Notes under the pieces: generated by a model | Seen by the model: the letters and a program-made list of their open reading frames with translations, nothing else | The model's database searches: none | Told to the model about the DNA's origin: nothing | Source of the DNA: Sphingomonadales bacterium | GTDB taxonomy: Bacteria; Pseudomonadota; Alphaproteobacteria; Sphingomonadales; Sphingomonadaceae | Direction of reading: 5' to 3' | NCBI GenBank assembly: GCA_017309275.1 | Contig: JAFKLT010000030.1 | Span: 1 to 64,000 of the forward strand | Length of the DNA stretch: 64,000 nucleotides | Program-made: the position numbers and the translations under genes | Shown here: positions 1 to 9,045 of the stretch, piece after piece | Layout: each line of letters begins with the position of its first letter | Position numbering within the stretch: the first letter of the stretch is position 1

Positions 1-286
1 CGGCGCTGAACGATACGATATTCCCCTGGTCGTCGATGACGACCATCGCGGCGGTGCCCCCCGAACCGGCGAAATAATATCCCAGCACAAGCGCGGGCAC
101 GATCGCGCAGGTCGCCGCGAGCGCACCGGAAAACAGCGCGGCGGCAAGGATTGCAGGAACGAAGATCAGATAGGCCGCTTGCTCCCCCAACCACGGCGCG
201 AGCGCGTAGCGAGCGAGCCCCGCCGCGCCCACGAAAGCGAACGCCAGCGAAAGGCGTACGGCAAAGGTGCGATTCGTTTCAGCCAC
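1..286 (-). CDS. N-terminal part of a DUF4118-type membrane sensor (cut by window edge)
   Basis: Only the first 95 codons are present; the gene runs off the left edge. It starts with GTG six bases after the stop of the AraC gene. The translation shows a short basic start, then hydrophobic stretches at about residues 8-25 and 35-65. They include the pattern PAILAAALFSGALAA and a following segment ending GYYF, which resembles the four-helix DUF4118 domain found at the N-terminus of many sensor histidine kinases. Just before the edge comes VVIDDQGNIVSF, which could begin a PAS-like domain. No kinase domain is visible, so the call as a sensor kinase is inference from the DUF4118 resemblance. It may be cotranscribed with the AraC gene. 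Confidence 0.5.
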   Translation of the reverse strand, partial: MAETNRTFAVRLSLAFAFVGAAGLARYALAPWLGEQAAYLIFVPAILAAALFSGALAATCAIVPALVLGYYFAGSGGTAAMVVIDDQGNIVSFSA

Positions 287-292
287 GGTCCG

Positions 293-1081
293 TCAGGGCG
301 CCGCGCCCTCCGCCACTTTCTGCTCGCCGGGTCCCTTCTCGCGGCGTCGCATTTCCGTCGGCGCCATTCCGAACCGCCGCGCGAAAGCGCGAGTAAAGCT
401 GGCGTTGCTCAGATAACCGCAGCGATAGCCGATGCTGGAAATCGGCAGATCGCTCAGCGACAGCAGCGCGCGCGCATTCGCCAGGCGCCGTTCGCTTACC
501 GCCTCGGCGACGGTGCATTTGTACAATTCGCGGAAGCCGCGCGTCAGCTTGGCCTTGTTGAGCCCCGATCGCCGAGCGACCTCGCTCACCGTCAACCGCT
601 CCTGCCATCGCTCGTTCACGATCTGATGCGCGGCGGCAACGCGCTTGACGTCGATCTCGCTGAGCGTCGTTTCGCCTCGAAATTCGACCATGCGTTCCTG
701 CTCGAGCGCAGCGAAAAGCTGGCACAGCAGTTCCAGGCTCCGCGCGACGCGCAGCATTTCGGGGACTTCGCCTTCACCCTCCACCGCCACCAGCGCGCGA
801 CCCAGTCCGCGCAGATCGGCAGGCAGATACCAACTCCCCTTAACATTCGGCAGCATGGCGAACATGCGCAGGCAGGCGGCCCGATCGATGGCGAAGACCA
901 GCATGTGAACGCTCGCGCCGATGTCCATGTCGTCGGGGGTCAGGATGCTGACCGCCGGTTCACCCATGTCTCCGAACCCGATGATCAGCGGGTCGGACGG
1001 CAGGCGGGCGGCGTCAATCGGCCCGTGCCCGACGAAGCTGGAGAATTCCGACGATATGACGATTGCGCGCTTGTTTTTCAC
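293..1081 (-). CDS. AraC/XylS family transcriptional regulator
   Basis: A 262-residue protein starting at GTG; no in-frame ATG lies near a better ribosome site. The C-terminal ~100 residues carry the double helix-turn-helix of the AraC family. The first helix pair lies around LTVSEVARRSGLNKAKLTRG, and the second ends in the family signature region GYLSNASFTRAFARRFGMAPTEMRR. The N-terminal half has no recognisable effector domain. It sits between the leuC-leuD-hydrolase operon and the cut-off sensor gene, all on the minus strand, so it could be a late gene of that operon or a local regulator. The effector is unknown. Confidence 0.85.
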   Translation of the reverse strand: MKNKRAIVISSEFSSFVGHGPIDAARLPSDPLIIGFGDMGEPAVSILTPDDMDIGASVHMLVFAIDRAACLRMFAMLPNVKGSWYLPADLRGLGRALVAVEGEGEVPEMLRVARSLELLCQLFAALEQERMVEFRGETTLSEIDVKRVAAAHQIVNERWQERLTVSEVARRSGLNKAKLTRGFRELYKCTVAEAVSERRLANARALLSLSDLPISSIGYRCGYLSNASFTRAFARRFGMAPTEMRRREKGPGEQKVAEGAAP

Positions 1082-1108
1082 AGGTTCGACATGCCCTCCC
1101 GAACCGGC

Positions 1109-2020
1109 TTACGACGTCGCGAAAAAGGCGTCCAGTTCTGCCAGCAACAATTCTGGCACCTCTTCCTGCGGACTATGGCCGCAGGGAAGCGGGCGGCCGT
1201 CGATCGCGCGGGCCTTTGAACGCCAGCTGCCGAGGACGTCGAACAGCGTTCCCACCGTCCCATATTCGCCCCACAGCAACAGCAGCGGCGCCTCGATGAG
1301 CCGCCCCTGCTCGTCGTCGGCGGCATCATGATCCAGGTCGATGCTGGCGGCCGCGCGATAATCCTCGCAGATCGCATGGCGCGTCGCCGGATCGCGATAG
1401 CATCGGCGATATTCGGCGACGACTTTCGGATAGAGCGCCCCTTCGATCTTTATCTGGCCCGCCAGATGACGGTCGAGGAAATGGTCGGGATCGGCCCCGA
1501 TCATGCGCTCGGGCAGATCGAACGGCTGAATCAGAAAGAACCACCAGAAATAACGGGTCGGGAACTCGCGGTTGGTCTGGGCATACATCGTCGCGGTCGG
1601 CGCGATGTCGATCAGCACGATCCGGTCGACGCGATCGGGGTGATCCAGCGCCATGCGATGCGCGACGCGGGCGCCCCGGTCGTGCGCGACAACGGCGAAG
1701 CGATCGAAGCCGAGCGTCGCCATCGCCGCAACCTGGTCGGCGGCCATCGCGCGTTTCGAATAATTGCGGTGCTCGGGGTCGCCCGGCAGCTTCTCACTGT
1801 CGCCATAGCCACGCAAGTCGGTCGCGACGACGGTGAAGCGCCTGGCCAATTCGGGGGCGACCTTGTGCCAGGTCAGATGCGTCTGCGGATGGCCGTGCAG
1901 CAGCAACAGCGGCGGCCCCGAACCCCCAACAGCGGCGCGGATGCGGACGCCGCCGGCATCGATGTCGTGCCAGCGAAACCCCGGCATAAGCTCGCCATAT
2001 TCAGGATATTCGCTCATCAT
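1109..2020 (-). CDS. Alpha/beta hydrolase of the haloacetate dehalogenase / epoxide hydrolase group
   Basis: A 303-residue alpha/beta hydrolase. Visible motifs are LHGHPQTHLTWHKV (oxyanion region, residues 42-55), the nucleophile elbow AHDRGAR with Asp114, an acid candidate Asp138 in LIDIAPT, and the base His in PCGHSPQEE near the C-terminus. An Asp nucleophile, with Arg115 and Arg118, places it with fluoroacetate dehalogenases and epoxide hydrolases rather than esterases. In characterised fluoroacetate dehalogenase the halide pocket uses a His-Trp pair; the aligned pair here reads Trp159-Trp160, so halide chemistry is doubtful. Two adjacent ATG codons are possible starts. The first 20 bases overlap the end of leuD, which implies translational coupling and a shared pathway with the dehydratase. 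Confidence 0.75.
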   Translation of the reverse strand: MMSEYPEYGELMPGFRWHDIDAGGVRIRAAVGGSGPPLLLLHGHPQTHLTWHKVAPELARRFTVVATDLRGYGDSEKLPGDPEHRNYSKRAMAADQVAAMATLGFDRFAVVAHDRGARVAHRMALDHPDRVDRIVLIDIAPTATMYAQTNREFPTRYFWWFFLIQPFDLPERMIGADPDHFLDRHLAGQIKIEGALYPKVVAEYRRCYRDPATRHAICEDYRAAASIDLDHDAADDEQGRLIEAPLLLLWGEYGTVGTLFDVLGSWRSKARAIDGRPLPCGHSPQEEVPELLLAELDAFFATS

Positions 2021-2630
2021 TCCGCTCGTTCATAAGCCATGGCTTGCCGGCGAGATAGGCCTGCTCGAACGACCGGATGCGGTCGGCGTGGGTCAGCGTC
2101 TCACCGATCCGATCGAGCCCCAGCATCAGCGCCCGCCGTACCGCGGGGTCGATATCGAACGCTTCGGCGTGCCCCTCCATCTCGATTCGCTGCGCCTCCA
2201 GGTCCACCGTCACCTCGCCGACGCCGTCGCCCAGCCGCGCCGCCATCGCGGCAATCTGCGTGGGCGGCAGCGACAGCAACAGCAACCCGTTATTGGCGGC
2301 GTTGTCGGCGAATATCGCGCCATAGGAGGAACCGATGATACCGCGGATGCCATATTGCAGCATCCCCCACACGGCATGCTCACGCGACGATCCGCATCCG
2401 AAATTCGGCCCGACAAGCAGGAAGCGGATGTCCGCCATGTCCGGCCGGTTCAAGATGAAATCGGGCCGCACCGTGCCGCTTTCGTCAAAGCGCAGATCAT
2501 GGAAAAGACCTACGGCGAGCCCCGACCGGTCGATGCCTTTCAGGAAGGCCTTGGGCATGATGACGTCGGTGTCGATATTGGCGGCAGGCATCGCAGCGAC
2601 GCGGCCCGAGAGGCGGATGAAGCGTTCCAT
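2001..2630 (-). CDS. leuD: 3-isopropylmalate dehydratase-type small subunit (LeuD paralogue)
   Basis: A 209-residue small (swivel-domain) subunit of the aconitase-like isomerase/dehydratase family. The start ATG overlaps the TGA of the large-subunit gene by one base (TGATG). Family landmarks are NIDTDVIMPKAFLK near residue 20, GPNFGCGSSREHAVW (the substrate-binding GSSREH loop) and the NNGLLLL stretch. Length matches LeuD (about 200 residues). It pairs with the adjacent large subunit to form the catalytic heterodimer. Leucine biosynthesis enzymes would hydrate 2-isopropylmaleate. Here the neighbours are a hydrolase and a LysR regulator with no leuA or leuB, so a related substrate such as citraconate or dimethylmaleate is possible. 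Substrate is not settled by sequence. Confidence 0.85.
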   Translation of the reverse strand: MERFIRLSGRVAAMPAANIDTDVIMPKAFLKGIDRSGLAVGLFHDLRFDESGTVRPDFILNRPDMADIRFLLVGPNFGCGSSREHAVWGMLQYGIRGIIGSSYGAIFADNAANNGLLLLSLPPTQIAAMAARLGDGVGEVTVDLEAQRIEMEGHAEAFDIDPAVRRALMLGLDRIGETLTHADRIRSFEQAYLAGKPWLMNERNDERIS

Positions 2631-4066
2631 CACGCGATCTCCGCCGCGGCGAGCGACCGCACATCGGCCAGTCGACCCGTTACGGCCGCCGCCGCCACCA
2701 TCGCCGGGCTCATCAGATGCGTTCGCCCGCCGATCCCCTGCCGCCCTTCGAAATTGCGGTTGGTGCTCGACGCACAGCGTTCGCCGGGGGCGAGGCTGTC
2801 GTCGTTCATCGCAAGGCAGAGCGAACAGCCCGACCGTCGCCATTCGAACCCCGCCTCGATGAAAATGCGATCCAGTCCCTCCGCCTCGGCAGCGGCGCGA
2901 ACACCGCTGCTGCCAGGCGAGATCATCGCGCGCACGCCGGGGGCGACCTTGCGCCCCTTCAATATCCGCGCAGCATCGCGAATGTCGGACAGGCGGGCGT
3001 TGGTGCACGACCCGATGAAGGCCCGGTCGATCGCAATATCCTGAAGCGGCGTGTTCGGCGTTAGACCCATATAGGTCATCGCGCGCGCGGCGTCGGCGCG
3101 GCGATCGGCGGGAAGCACATCGGGGTCAGGAATGGAGCCGGTGATCGCGAGCGACTGGTCGGGGCTGGTGCCCCAGCTCACCATCGGCGGAATATCGTCG
3201 GCACTCAGCGCGACTTCCTTGTCGAAGCGTGCTTCCGGGTCGCTGCGCAGCCCCGCCCATTCAGCGACCGCCCTCGCCAGCAGCGCTTCCGACGGCGCGC
3301 GCGGGCAGCCCCGGATATAGTCGACCACCTTGGCGTCGGGCGCCATAAGCGCCACGCGCGCGCCGCATTCCACCGCCATGTTGCAGATCGTCATGCGCGC
3401 CTCGACTCCCAGAGCGTCGATCGCCTCGCCGGCGAATTCGACGGCATGGCCGCCCGCGCCGTCGGCGCCGATGCGCCGGATCACCTCCATGATCAGGTCC
3501 TTGGCCGTGACGCCAGGAGCTAGCCGTCCGCCGACCGTCACCCGCATCGTGCGGAGCCGGCGATAGACAAGCGTCTGGGTCGCCAACAGATGTTCGATGT
3601 CGGAGGTGCCGATGCCGAAACCCACCACGCCGAACGCGCCATAGGTTGTCGAATGACTGTCGCCCGCGGCAATCACCATGCCAGGAAGCACCAACCCCAG
3701 TTCGGGCATCACGACATGCTCGATCCCCTGCCGAGGATCGAAAAGATCAAAGATTTCGATCCCGAAATCGCGTCCGTTTTCGGAAAGATATTCAATCTGC
3801 CGACGCGCCCCGTCGTCCAGCTTGCCCGCCGCACGATCGGGGTTCGTCGAATTGACATGATCGACCACGCCCAGCGATGCGGAGGGCCTCCACGGCGCCC
3901 TCCCGGCAGCGCGAAGGCCGCTGAACGCTTGGGGGCTTGTATATTCGTTGAGCACCGTTCTATCGATATAGAGCAACAATCGTTCACCAGCGCCGCCGGA
4001 TTCGTCGAAAGATAATATGCGGTGCTCGTCGACGATCTTATCGTAAAGCGTTTTCGGCGCCGACAT
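2630..4066 (-). CDS. leuC: 3-isopropylmalate dehydratase-type large subunit (LeuC paralogue)
   Basis: A 478-residue aconitase-superfamily large subunit. The three [4Fe-4S] cysteines are present: one in FIGSCTNARL and two in the GCSLCLAMN segment. Other landmarks are LLYIDRTVLNEYTSPQAF at the N-terminus, GDSHSTTYGAFG, and the C-terminal NRNFEGRQGIGGRTHLMSP. Length is typical of bacterial LeuC (about 465-480). The active-site loop reads DHVNSTN, with HV exchanged relative to the usual DHNVST of biosynthetic LeuC, and GDSHST has an ST insertion-like change. Such variation fits a catabolic paralogue. It is the first gene of the leuC-leuD-hydrolase operon and is transcribed away from the LysR gene, which probably controls it. 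Confidence 0.88.
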   Translation of the reverse strand: MSAPKTLYDKIVDEHRILSFDESGGAGERLLLYIDRTVLNEYTSPQAFSGLRAAGRAPWRPSASLGVVDHVNSTNPDRAAGKLDDGARRQIEYLSENGRDFGIEIFDLFDPRQGIEHVVMPELGLVLPGMVIAAGDSHSTTYGAFGVVGFGIGTSDIEHLLATQTLVYRRLRTMRVTVGGRLAPGVTAKDLIMEVIRRIGADGAGGHAVEFAGEAIDALGVEARMTICNMAVECGARVALMAPDAKVVDYIRGCPRAPSEALLARAVAEWAGLRSDPEARFDKEVALSADDIPPMVSWGTSPDQSLAITGSIPDPDVLPADRRADAARAMTYMGLTPNTPLQDIAIDRAFIGSCTNARLSDIRDAARILKGRKVAPGVRAMISPGSSGVRAAAEAEGLDRIFIEAGFEWRRSGCSLCLAMNDDSLAPGERCASSTNRNFEGRQGIGGRTHLMSPAMVAAAAVTGRLADVRSLAAAEIA

Positions 4067-4099
4067 TCTTATACCTTTCCCTGCGGATTCGCGGGGCCG

Positions 4100-4128
4100 G
4101 GCTTACCGTGCACGGTTTGGGCTAAGCC
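4100..4128. promoter_or_regulatory. Candidate LysR operator between leuC and lysR-type gene
   Basis: The 103-base divergent spacer holds a perfect 12-base palindrome, ACCGTGCACGGT, at 4105-4116. It lies inside a wider inverted repeat with arms GGCTTA (4100-4105) and TAAGCC (4123-4128). LysR-type regulators commonly bind such dyads in the spacer shared with their target operon. The assignment to the adjacent LysR protein is inference from position. Confidence 0.5.
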
Positions 4129-4169
4129 AATGCCGGGACAGTATCAATTGATGCGACGAGTGGAATCAA

Positions 4170-5087
4170 ATGGATATCATGTGGCTCGAGGACTTCATCA
4201 AGCTAGCGGATGAAGGCAATTTTTCCCGCGCGGCAGAGGCGCGCAACCTGACCCAGCCGGCCTTCAGCCGCCGCATCCGCGCGCTGGAGGATTGGGTGGG
4301 AGCGACGCTCGTCGACCGCGACACGCATCGCATTGCGCTGACCGAGGCCGGCCAGGCCTTTCGCATCCTGGCCGAAGAGATTTTGCGGCGGCTGACGCTC
4401 GGCCGCGATCATGTCCGCGAAATCGGCGGGACGCTCAGCAACGAAATCCGCTTCGCATCGACTCACGCCCTGTCGACCACCTTCTTCCCGTCGTGGCTGC
4501 GTAGCCTGAACGACGGGCACGAGGCGGGCACGATCACGCTGATCGCCGACCATATGGTCGCCTGCGAACGCTTCATGCTGGAGGGCAAGGCCGACTTTCT
4601 GCTGTGCCATCACCATACGGCTGCGGCGCACCGCCTCGACCCAGCAGGCTTCACTTCACTGCGGCTCGGCGAGGATCTGCTGATGCCTGTCGCGGCGCCG
4701 ACCGACGACGGATCGCCCACCTATCTTCTGCCGGGCACCGGCGACCCTCCGCTTCCCTATCTGGAGTTCGAGGACAAGTCAGGCATGGGACGCATCCTAC
4801 AGGCAGCACAGGTCATATCGGCCGGGTCGGCGTCGCTGCGCACGGTGTTTCGATCGCACATGGCAACCGCGCTCCTTTCGATGGCGCGCGACGGTCGCGG
4901 GCTCTGCTGGGCGCCGCTGAGCCTGGCGAGCGCCGATCTCGAAGCGGGGCGCCTTGTCCCTGCGGGTGACGCCCGCTGGCATGTTCCGATCGAAATCCGG
5001 ATCTACAAGCCGATCGCGCGGCGGAGCCCCAGCGTCGAAGCCTTTTGGACCATGCTGAAAAATCGCCTCAAGGCTGAAACGACCTAG
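4170..5087 (+). CDS. LysR family transcriptional regulator
   Basis: A 305-residue LysR-type regulator. The N-terminal winged helix-turn-helix is clear: MWLEDFIKLADEGNFSRAAE, then LTQPAFSRRIRALEDWVGATLVDR, up to residue 60, followed by the linker helix. The rest is the periplasmic-binding-protein-like effector domain. It is divergent from the leuC-leuD-hydrolase operon across a palindromic spacer, so control of that operon by a pathway intermediate is likely. The ATG at 4170 gives the family-typical N-terminus; a second ATG at 4179 is nearly as good. Its stop overlaps the end of the convergent DUF1993 gene by four bases through a shared CTAG. Confidence 0.9.
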   Translation: MDIMWLEDFIKLADEGNFSRAAEARNLTQPAFSRRIRALEDWVGATLVDRDTHRIALTEAGQAFRILAEEILRRLTLGRDHVREIGGTLSNEIRFASTHALSTTFFPSWLRSLNDGHEAGTITLIADHMVACERFMLEGKADFLLCHHHTAAAHRLDPAGFTSLRLGEDLLMPVAAPTDDGSPTYLLPGTGDPPLPYLEFEDKSGMGRILQAAQVISAGSASLRTVFRSHMATALLSMARDGRGLCWAPLSLASADLEAGRLVPAGDARWHVPIEIRIYKPIARRSPSVEAFWTMLKNRLKAETT

Positions 5088-5650
5088 GCCGGCCTGACCC
5101 GCAACTGCCCTTCGTAGTCGCCCTTTCCGATCGGCACGCCCCGCGTGCGCAGGATATGATAGGCTGTAACCACGTGAAAATAGAAGTTCGGCAGGGCATA
5201 GGTGAGGAGATAGGTCGCGGGCGTCAAAGCCAATGTCTGCGGGCCCCACGCCGACCTCCAGGCGTTCTCCGGATCGAGGGGCCGGAATATCTCGATTTCT
5301 AGTTTCTTGTCGAAGCAGCTGTCGACATCATCAGGAGTCAAGGCCTCCAAGTCCTTGATCGTGCTTGCGATTATCGCGCGGAGGTCGGCGAACGGCATCG
5401 CGCCGATGAGCGGGGGAGGCGCGAATATGCCCGTTCTTGCGGCCTCCACGCCCCATAGCGCGTGATTCTTGAGCGCCTCGATCTGGAAATGAAAGGGCGC
5501 CATGTCGTCGACGAGCCGCGCCTCGACGAAATCGTCGGGATCGGCGCCGGTTTCGGCGCAGTGCCGCACCGCACGGTCCATCACATGGCCGACGGCCCGG
5601 GTCGTTTGCAGGAAAGTCGGAACGCTGAGGTCGTAGAGCGATATCGTCAT
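5084..5650 (-). CDS. DUF1993 family protein
   Basis: A 188-residue protein matching the DUF1993 family: it begins MTISLYDLSVPTFLQTTRAV and has the family patterns MAPFHFQIEALKNHALWG and, near the end, LTYALPNFYFHVVTAYHILRTRGV. Predicted to be all-helical and DinB-like; no catalytic function is established for the family. It has no signal peptide or membrane segment. It is convergent with the LysR gene, overlapping it by four bases at the 3' ends, and is separated by about 290 bases from the divergent TonB receptor gene. Nothing in the context suggests a specific role. Confidence 0.85.
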   Translation of the reverse strand: MTISLYDLSVPTFLQTTRAVGHVMDRAVRHCAETGADPDDFVEARLVDDMAPFHFQIEALKNHALWGVEAARTGIFAPPPLIGAMPFADLRAIIASTIKDLEALTPDDVDSCFDKKLEIEIFRPLDPENAWRSAWGPQTLALTPATYLLTYALPNFYFHVVTAYHILRTRGVPIGKGDYEGQLRVRPA

Positions 5651-5936
5651 GGGCTTTTCCGATAGAGAGGGACGCCGCCGCCGCAGGAGATGCCATGTCG
5701 ACTATCGCACGACCGCCCGGAAATCTCCTCAATTATGAGTCCGCCGCCCGAGGCGATGACGGGAGCCCGCCAGCACATGCCGCGTAATAAAGCTGCGCCC
5801 ACACCCCTCACGCCGCACGAATGATTCTATGTCGAACCGGCATTGGGATCGATGACCGCATGTCCATAGACAGGATGGGCCCTTGCACTAACCGACGAAC
5901 GGACGGCTTTGGCAGGGTTCAGGGCGGAGAAAAATA

Positions 5937-8900
5937 ATGATCCAGGGACCGGCAACGGCGGACAGCTGCAATTACAAGATTTCCACTTCCCTTCTCGCGA
6001 TCTCCCTTTTCGCGGGACTGGCGGGCCTGGGGGGCACCGCGCACGCACAGGATGCCCCGGCATCCGACGAGGGCCAGACAGCGGTACAGGGCGGTGATGA
6101 CATCGTCGTGACGGGATCGCGCATCGGACGCCCGATCCTGGACCTGCCGACCCCGGTCGGCGTGGTGACGTCGGACGCGCTCGAGAATAACAATGCCCAG
6201 TTCGACATCGGCCGCGCGCTCGCGCAGCAGCCGTCGATCGGCTTTTCGGGCAGCATGCAGCAGAGCCAGCAGACCGGCGCATCGGGATCGCGCGGCGAAA
6301 ACAGCGGCGGCCTGGCGGTCGTCGACCTGCGCAGCCTGGGGTCGAACCGCACGCTGGTGCTGGTCAACGGCAAGCGCCGCGTGGCCGGCGCGACCGACAG
6401 CGCCGCGATCGACCTCAATTCGATCAACCCCAATCTGATCGAGCGGATCGAGGTGATCACCGGCGGCGCGTCGGCGATCTATGGTTCGGACGCCGTGTCG
6501 GGCGTGGTCAACATCATCCTGAAAGACAATTTCGACGGCCTGCGCCTGTCGTTCAACGGCTCGCAGCCCGCGCGCGGCTCGGAAGGCCTGACCTATGGCG
6601 CCAGCCTGGTCGCCGGCAAGAATTTCGGCGACGGCCGCGGCAACATCACGGTCGCCGCCGACTATACGAAGGTGAAGGAAATCACCCCGGCCCAGGCCGA
6701 CATGAAAAATTATGTCGCGATGCTCAACCCCGCCGACACCGGCCCGAACGACGGCATCCCCGACATGATCGTCGTTCCGGGCGGCGAAGCGCTTCGCTTC
6801 TCGGGCTATGGCGTGGTCGGCCTGCGCGGCGACACCGGCGGCCTCGGTACCTTCGTCTTCAACGACGACGGCACCGTGCGCCCCTTTCCGACGCCCAGCC
6901 TGACCGACGGCAGCCTGTTCGGCATCTTCAACAACTGCGGCGCCGCGTGCTTCCGTTTCGACGACTCGATCTCGATCGTCCCGGATATCGAGCGCTACAA
7001 CCTCAACCTCAGCGCGCATTATGACTTCAGCGACAGCGTGCGCGGCTATTTCGGCGTCGATTACAACAATACGTCGAGCTATGGCCGCGGCCAGCCGGTG
7101 ATCCGCACCGCCCTGGCGATCAACGTCGCGCAGAATGCCTTCCTCAACAACACATTCCGCCAGAACCTGCTGGCGGCGGGCGCGACGACGCTGCGTCTCG
7201 ACCGGCTCTTCACCGACCTCGGCCTTCGTTACAGCCAGGTCGACCGCAACAGCCTGTCGTTCGTCGGCGGGTTCAAGGGCGAGTTCGAAACCGGCTTCTC
7301 CGACCTGCGTTACGACATCTATGGCACCCACGGCCGCACCAAGGCGACCTTCTTCGGCTACAACCGCATCGTCGTTCCCAATCTGCTGGCGGCGCTCGAC
7401 GCGGTGGTCGACCCGGGCAGCGGACAGATCCGTTGCCGGATGGACGTGCCCGCGCTCCAGCCCACCGGCTATGTCCGGCCGAACATCGTCGGCGGCGCGG
7501 CCTGCGCGCCCTTCAATGCCTTCGGCTCGACCGCCAGTTCGCAGGCGGCGCGCGATTTCGTGACCGCGACGACGGTGTCCAACGCCTTCATCCGCCAGAC
7601 CACCGCCGGCTTCTCGCTGGCGGGCAACAGCGACAAGTTCCTGACCCTGCCTGGCGGCGGATCGGTCGGCTTCGCGCTGGGCGCCGAATATCGCAAGGAA
7701 AGCAACGGCCGCACGACCGACCCGCTGGTCAAGGCGGGCCTGACCAACCAAGCGGCGACGCAGGATTATGAGGGCGGCTATCACGTCACCGAATTCTTCG
7801 GCGAACTCAACATCCCGATCCTGACCGACATGCCCTTTGCCAAGCTGCTGTCGGTCGAGGGCGCGGTCCGTCACGCCGACTACAGCCACGCCGGCCAGGC
7901 CACATCATGGAAGGCGGGCGCGATCTGGGAACCGACCGACGGCCTGCGCCTGCGCGCGACGCTCAGCCGCGCCATCCGCGCCCCGAACATCTTCGAGGCG
8001 TTCCGGCCGAGCGAGGGGCAGACGACCAACGTCAACGATCCCTGCTCGCAGACGAATCTGGGTCTCAACCCCAACCGCGCCGCCAACTGCACCGCACTCG
8101 GCCGTCCCGCGGGCTATGTGCCGCTCAACGGCGGCATCGGGGTGCCCTTCATCGTGTCAGGCAACCAGAATCTCAGCCCCGAAGTGTCGGACAGCTGGAC
8201 CGCCGGTTTCGTCCTGACGCCCAGCTTCCTTCCGGGGCTCCAGCTCTCGGTCGACTGGTTCAATATCGAGATCGACGATGCGATCAGCTTCCTCAGCCCC
8301 CAGCAGATCGCCGAAAACTGCGTCGATCGCACCGGCGGACCCGATCCCGATCTGTGCGCGCTGATCACCCGCGACATGACGCCCGGCAGCGCCAACTTCT
8401 TTGGCATCACCGGCGGCACCAGCACCTATGTCAACACGTCGAAGCTGGAAACGTCGGGGCTCGATACCCAGCTCTTCTACGCTCGGCCGCTCGGTTCGGG
8501 CCGCATATCGGCCAACCTGGCCTTCACCTATCTGCACCGCCTGCGCACCTATACCTTCCAGGCACGTCCGGACCTCTACACGGTGCTCGAAGGCTTCTAC
8601 GGCTATCCCAAATATAAGGGCGTGGTCGGGCTGACCTATTCGAACGGTCCGCTGACGCTCGGCTGGCAGGGCCGCTATCAGTCGAGCCAGGCGCTGACCG
8701 ACATCTCGCCGGGCATCAGCCGCGAGCTGCTGTCGCCCGACCGCACCGGTTCGCGCTTCTACAACGATATTTCGGCATCCTACACGCTGCCGATGAACGG
8801 ACGGCAGGAAGCGAAATTCTCGTTCGGCGTGACCAACCTGCTCAACGAAAAGCTGCCGGTGATGGAATCGGTCCAGGTCATCGATCCGTCGGGCGGCGGC

Positions 8901-8951
8901 TTCGACCAGTTCGGCCCCGTCATCCGGGTCGGGCTTGAAGTGAACTTCTGA
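5937..8951 (+). CDS. TonB-dependent outer-membrane receptor
   Basis: A 1004-residue outer-membrane receptor. The signal peptide ends at AHA|Q (after residue 37). A TonB-box-like DDIVVTG lies at residues 54-60. The plug domain follows, with LVLVNGKRR, ERIEVITGGASAIYGSDAVSGVVNI and similar landmarks. A long 22-strand barrel ends in RVGLEVNF with the terminal Phe expected by the BAM machinery. The large size and the IYGSDAVSGVVN plug place it among sphingomonad receptors for organic substrates rather than simple siderophores. The start ATG has a GGAG site eight bases upstream. It heads a plus-strand run with an AbgT transporter, an amidohydrolase and an acylase, so it probably imports the parent compound into the periplasm. 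Confidence 0.93.
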   Translation: MIQGPATADSCNYKISTSLLAISLFAGLAGLGGTAHAQDAPASDEGQTAVQGGDDIVVTGSRIGRPILDLPTPVGVVTSDALENNNAQFDIGRALAQQPSIGFSGSMQQSQQTGASGSRGENSGGLAVVDLRSLGSNRTLVLVNGKRRVAGATDSAAIDLNSINPNLIERIEVITGGASAIYGSDAVSGVVNIILKDNFDGLRLSFNGSQPARGSEGLTYGASLVAGKNFGDGRGNITVAADYTKVKEITPAQADMKNYVAMLNPADTGPNDGIPDMIVVPGGEALRFSGYGVVGLRGDTGGLGTFVFNDDGTVRPFPTPSLTDGSLFGIFNNCGAACFRFDDSISIVPDIERYNLNLSAHYDFSDSVRGYFGVDYNNTSSYGRGQPVIRTALAINVAQNAFLNNTFRQNLLAAGATTLRLDRLFTDLGLRYSQVDRNSLSFVGGFKGEFETGFSDLRYDIYGTHGRTKATFFGYNRIVVPNLLAALDAVVDPGSGQIRCRMDVPALQPTGYVRPNIVGGAACAPFNAFGSTASSQAARDFVTATTVSNAFIRQTTAGFSLAGNSDKFLTLPGGGSVGFALGAEYRKESNGRTTDPLVKAGLTNQAATQDYEGGYHVTEFFGELNIPILTDMPFAKLLSVEGAVRHADYSHAGQATSWKAGAIWEPTDGLRLRATLSRAIRAPNIFEAFRPSEGQTTNVNDPCSQTNLGLNPNRAANCTALGRPAGYVPLNGGIGVPFIVSGNQNLSPEVSDSWTAGFVLTPSFLPGLQLSVDWFNIEIDDAISFLSPQQIAENCVDRTGGPDPDLCALITRDMTPGSANFFGITGGTSTYVNTSKLETSGLDTQLFYARPLGSGRISANLAFTYLHRLRTYTFQARPDLYTVLEGFYGYPKYKGVVGLTYSNGPLTLGWQGRYQSSQALTDISPGISRELLSPDRTGSRFYNDISASYTLPMNGRQEAKFSFGVTNLLNEKLPVMESVQVIDPSGGGFDQFGPVIRVGLEVNF

Positions 8952-8967
8952 CGTTGCAACAAGGAGA

Positions 8968-8996
8968 TGAGGCTCGCGTCGCGGACGCGGGCCTCA
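8968..8996 (+). terminator. Hairpin after the TonB receptor gene
   Basis: TGAGGC and CGCGTC pair with GACGCG and GCCTCA around a three-base loop, giving 13 pairs with one T-G wobble. Only a short TATCGTTTG tract follows, so it may be a partial terminator or an mRNA-stabilising hairpin that sets receptor against transporter expression. Confidence 0.4.
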
Positions 8997-9045
8997 TATC
9001 GTTTGCACATGGAAAAACGACCATAGCCCGGCAGGAGGCGCAATC

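Noticed and set aside
5919-7889. 656-codon open frame opposite the TonB receptor gene
   Set aside because: It lies wholly antisense to a receptor with a clear signal peptide, plug and barrel. The translation is Arg/Asp/Val-rich low-complexity sequence, as expected from the complement of GC-rich codons.
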